Source: Liolophura sinensis (taxonomy: Eukaryota; Mollusca; Polyplacophora; Chitonida; Chitonidae). From it: 64,000 nt of DNA. Positions 61,672-64,000 of the stretch are shown piece after piece. Position numbers and translations under genes: made by a program. The notes beneath the pieces were generated by a model. The model ran no database searches. It was not told where the DNA came from and worked only from the letters and a program-made list of their open reading frames with translations. The stretch is from contig NC_088300.1 in assembly GCF_032854445.1 (NCBI RefSeq), positions 16,125,570 through 16,189,569 of the forward strand. Direction: 5' to 3'. The first letter of the stretch is position 1, and every line of letters starts with the position of its first letter.

Positions 61672-61785
61672 TTTCAGCTGACCACATGCATGCTTACACA
61701 TGCCTTCCATTTCAGCTGACCACATGCATGCTTACACATGCCTTCCATTTCAGCTGACCATATGCATGCTTACACATGCCTTCCA
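61672..61785. repeat. 38-bp tandem repeat, three copies
   Basis: Copies start at 61672, 61710 and 61748 (tttcagctgaccacatgcat...), nearly identical. Confidence 0.95.
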
Positions 61786-62587
61786 TTTCAAGGAATCCAT
61801 GCATGCAAGTCAAGGTTGCCATATTCCAAAACAGAAACAAAAGTAGCAAAAGATAAAAAAACTGGAAACATTTAAATTCCAATGCCAAATAAATATTTTC
61901 AACACGGAACACTATATTTCAACTGAATCTTTTACACTTTTACATGGTACAGAGAGCACTGTTTTTTACTTTTATACAGCCAGTTTTAGGAAATTACATT
62001 AAAATAATCGAGAAAGACAGCATAATATTTCTGTGATGCTTTGACATTAAAGCCAGTATTATAATAAAAAACTTCACCTCTATAATACATTAGATGGTCA
62101 ATTTCACCTTAAACTTCAACCACCACAAATTTGCTTATACTATCTGATTATGAGAGTTCTACTGTTCTTAGAAAGTTAATTGTCTTGACGTTTATTTTGG
62201 AGGATATCATACTTGCAAAATGTACGTCTCAGCATCAAAAGTGATATTTAATGCCCGTGAAAATGCAATTCTTTGGGCAAATTTTTAAAATTCAAATACA
62301 GAACAGTTACTTAGATGTAAAACTTGGATTCAAATACCATTTCATAGCACAAATGGCTTGGTTACATCTTGAGCGACTTATACAAGTAAATGCACTTATA
62401 GTCAAACGGTGGGCAGTAGCATATCTCGTATATATATGGCGACTGGCTGCATCAAAACACAGATAACTGTACATATAGACCCTGTAAGACAGCTGCACAT
62501 GAACCATAAACACTCCAAGTGAGTATGCCAGACACTAAACATGTGGGTAACGGTCATAAACACAGGGCATAAAATAGAGCTCTTTAC

Positions 62588-62659
62588 ACTTTCTACATTC
62601 TGTTATATTCCAACTGCGGTTTCAAACTTCATGTTATTTTCAAAGAATATATGTATAAG

Positions 62660-62705
<46 letters not shown>

Positions 62706-62830
62706 AAGGAATACATGTATAAGGAATATAAGGAATATATTTTCATATAACTGTAATATATTTTCATATATTCCTTAAAAATAACATGAAGTTTGAAACT
62801 GCAGATGGAATATAACAGAAAGTAGAAAGT
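62588..62830. repeat. Fold-back (imperfect palindrome) with AT-repeat core
   Basis: Left arm ACTTTCTACATTCTGTTATA through CATGTTATTTTCAAAGAATA pairs with the reverse complement of the sequence ending at 62830. The arms are ~60 bp with few mismatches. The core contains (TA)n and ggaatata units. Confidence 0.9.
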
Positions 62831-64000
62831 TAGGCATTTTATTATTTTTTTTTCCCATATATATATATATATATACATGTATATGCAAGTCCTCTGCAAG
62901 TGTAATGGCTGTTAGTGTAGATAGCTGCTGGGGCTTGGAACTGTGGGTCGTGGAGTTATGAGGAAGTTCATGGGTACAATTGAGGATGGAGTCCTCATGG
63001 TACTGGAGTTTAACCAGCCTCCTGCTAACCACTTTATTAGGTCAAACTTAGCCTATTTATAGCCCAGCTGTTTATTTCACACCAGCACTGATAACAGAAG
63101 AAATGGCAAGTATGCTCCACAAACCTGCTGACTGACAGAACCACTGCAGAAAACAGGCAAACCAAACCAGACACTGGAATTTATAATACATCCAAATTCC
63201 ACTGCTACAAAAATCAAACCGTTTCCAGGCAAATCATAAACAGAACTTCAGGAGTTGAGTGAGATGGCAGTCTCTTTTCCGTCTTTGTCTTCATACTGCG
63301 CTGCTTATAACCACACTAATGGTTTCAACCTCAGACAAAACAACCAAGCAGAAGGCCTGAAATCAGCCATTTCAGCTGTCTGAAATCTTGAGTGAAACTT
63401 TTCTTTTGGAGTGAAATTCTGTGAAGACAATACATATGTAGTTTCTTGGAAACCGACTGTAGTCCTGAATGTACATGTTACAGTTCCCTCTTAAAAAAAT
63501 GTGATTATGGGTCTCCACATTGTATATACCAATCACCCAGCCAGCATGGGTTGTAATAGTTGGGCAGGAACTGCATTAGGGCATTCGCAGACATGCTGGT
63601 ATCTCTGGCATGTCAGCCTACACTACAAGGCTGCTGACAGCAACATGTAGCCACTGTTAAATACACATCCTCCTCCACATGTCTATGCTTGTTTGATTGA
63701 GGCAAGGATCAGGGGTATGGCCAGGCCTACCAGGATGTACACCTCAATTATATCCCCTTTAAATGTATGCTTTACTTTCACTCTTATAATAATAGCACAC
63801 AAATTATTTATAGGAAATGCTCCTTTGTTCTAAATGTATAATAATCAAGTCTATATGATTTATTTCGTTATTTAGTTCTTCCATGATTTAAGTCAGCTTT
63901 AAAATCAAATTTCATGCATAATGGATCTTATCTGTACTAGTGCTTATCACTTCCTTGACTTTACTCTCAGCTGCATTAATTGCTAATAAACTTAAGTTTG

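Larger units (their letters stand above)
52769..64000 (-). other. 5' intron or upstream region of the kinesin gene
   Basis: More than 11 kb to the right of the first recognised motor exon. I looked for the expected N-terminal motor exon and found none, so the start is probably beyond 64000. Contents: tandem repeats at 53005-53325, 55875-56278 and 61672-61785; SINE pieces at 57005-57110 and 57221-57510; a repeat copy at 60319-60542; a fold-back at 62588-62830; X-box-like motifs at 57881 and 58609. The stretches 53340-55870, 58640-60310 and 62840-64000 show nothing firm. Confidence 0.55.

Noticed and set aside
62775..63032. Possible kinesin first exon on minus
   Set aside because: The translation lacks any kinesin N-terminal pattern (VxVRVRP) and runs into AT repeat.

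Overview
This is a window of an animal nuclear genome: AT-rich, intron-rich, GT-AG spliced, with minisatellites and tRNA-headed SINEs in the introns. The SINE with the long conserved body (full copies at 40222-40462 and 44114-44381) and the frequent TACATGTA motif resemble mollusc genomes, bivalves especially. That assignment is inference from memory, not a search. All host coding sequence is on the minus strand.

Layout. (1) 149-5057, minus: the first four coding exons of a TDRD9/Spindle-E-type DEAH helicase, a piRNA-pathway gene that runs off the left edge. (2) 5220-11009: an apparently intact two-gene DNA transposon of the ISL2EU (IS4EU) type inserted about 160 bp upstream of the TDRD9 start codon. 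It has ~75-bp terminal inverted repeats and an AT (or AATT) target duplication. It carries a THAP-DDE transposase (plus strand, 502 aa) and a convergent spliced PHD-SWIM-YqaJ protein (minus strand, 576 aa). (3) 11010-13889: intergenic sequence and the 3' UTR of the next gene. (4) 13890-52768, minus: a giant kinesin-3 of the STARD9 type. I reconstructed 26 coding exons; every splice phase joins in frame and together they give 6,198 residues. The first motor residues are not found and probably lie beyond the right edge. The order is motor, neck, FHA, coiled coil, then a very long low-complexity tail, of which 13,333 nt is one exon. (5) 52769-64000: 5' intron or flank of the kinesin with minisatellites, SINE fragments, a fold-back element and two RFX X-box-like motifs.

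How the parts relate. TDRD9 helicases act in piRNA silencing of transposons, and the transposon sits in the presumed TDRD9 promoter. Its accessory protein begins with a PHD finger that keeps most of the aromatic-cage residues of known H3K4me3 readers. This gives a testable idea: chromatin-guided insertion at active promoters, here at a gene of the transposon-defence pathway. The kinesin is unrelated in function. Its interest is its size, an undescribed-looking repeat array in the tail, and the lack of a START domain at its C-terminus.
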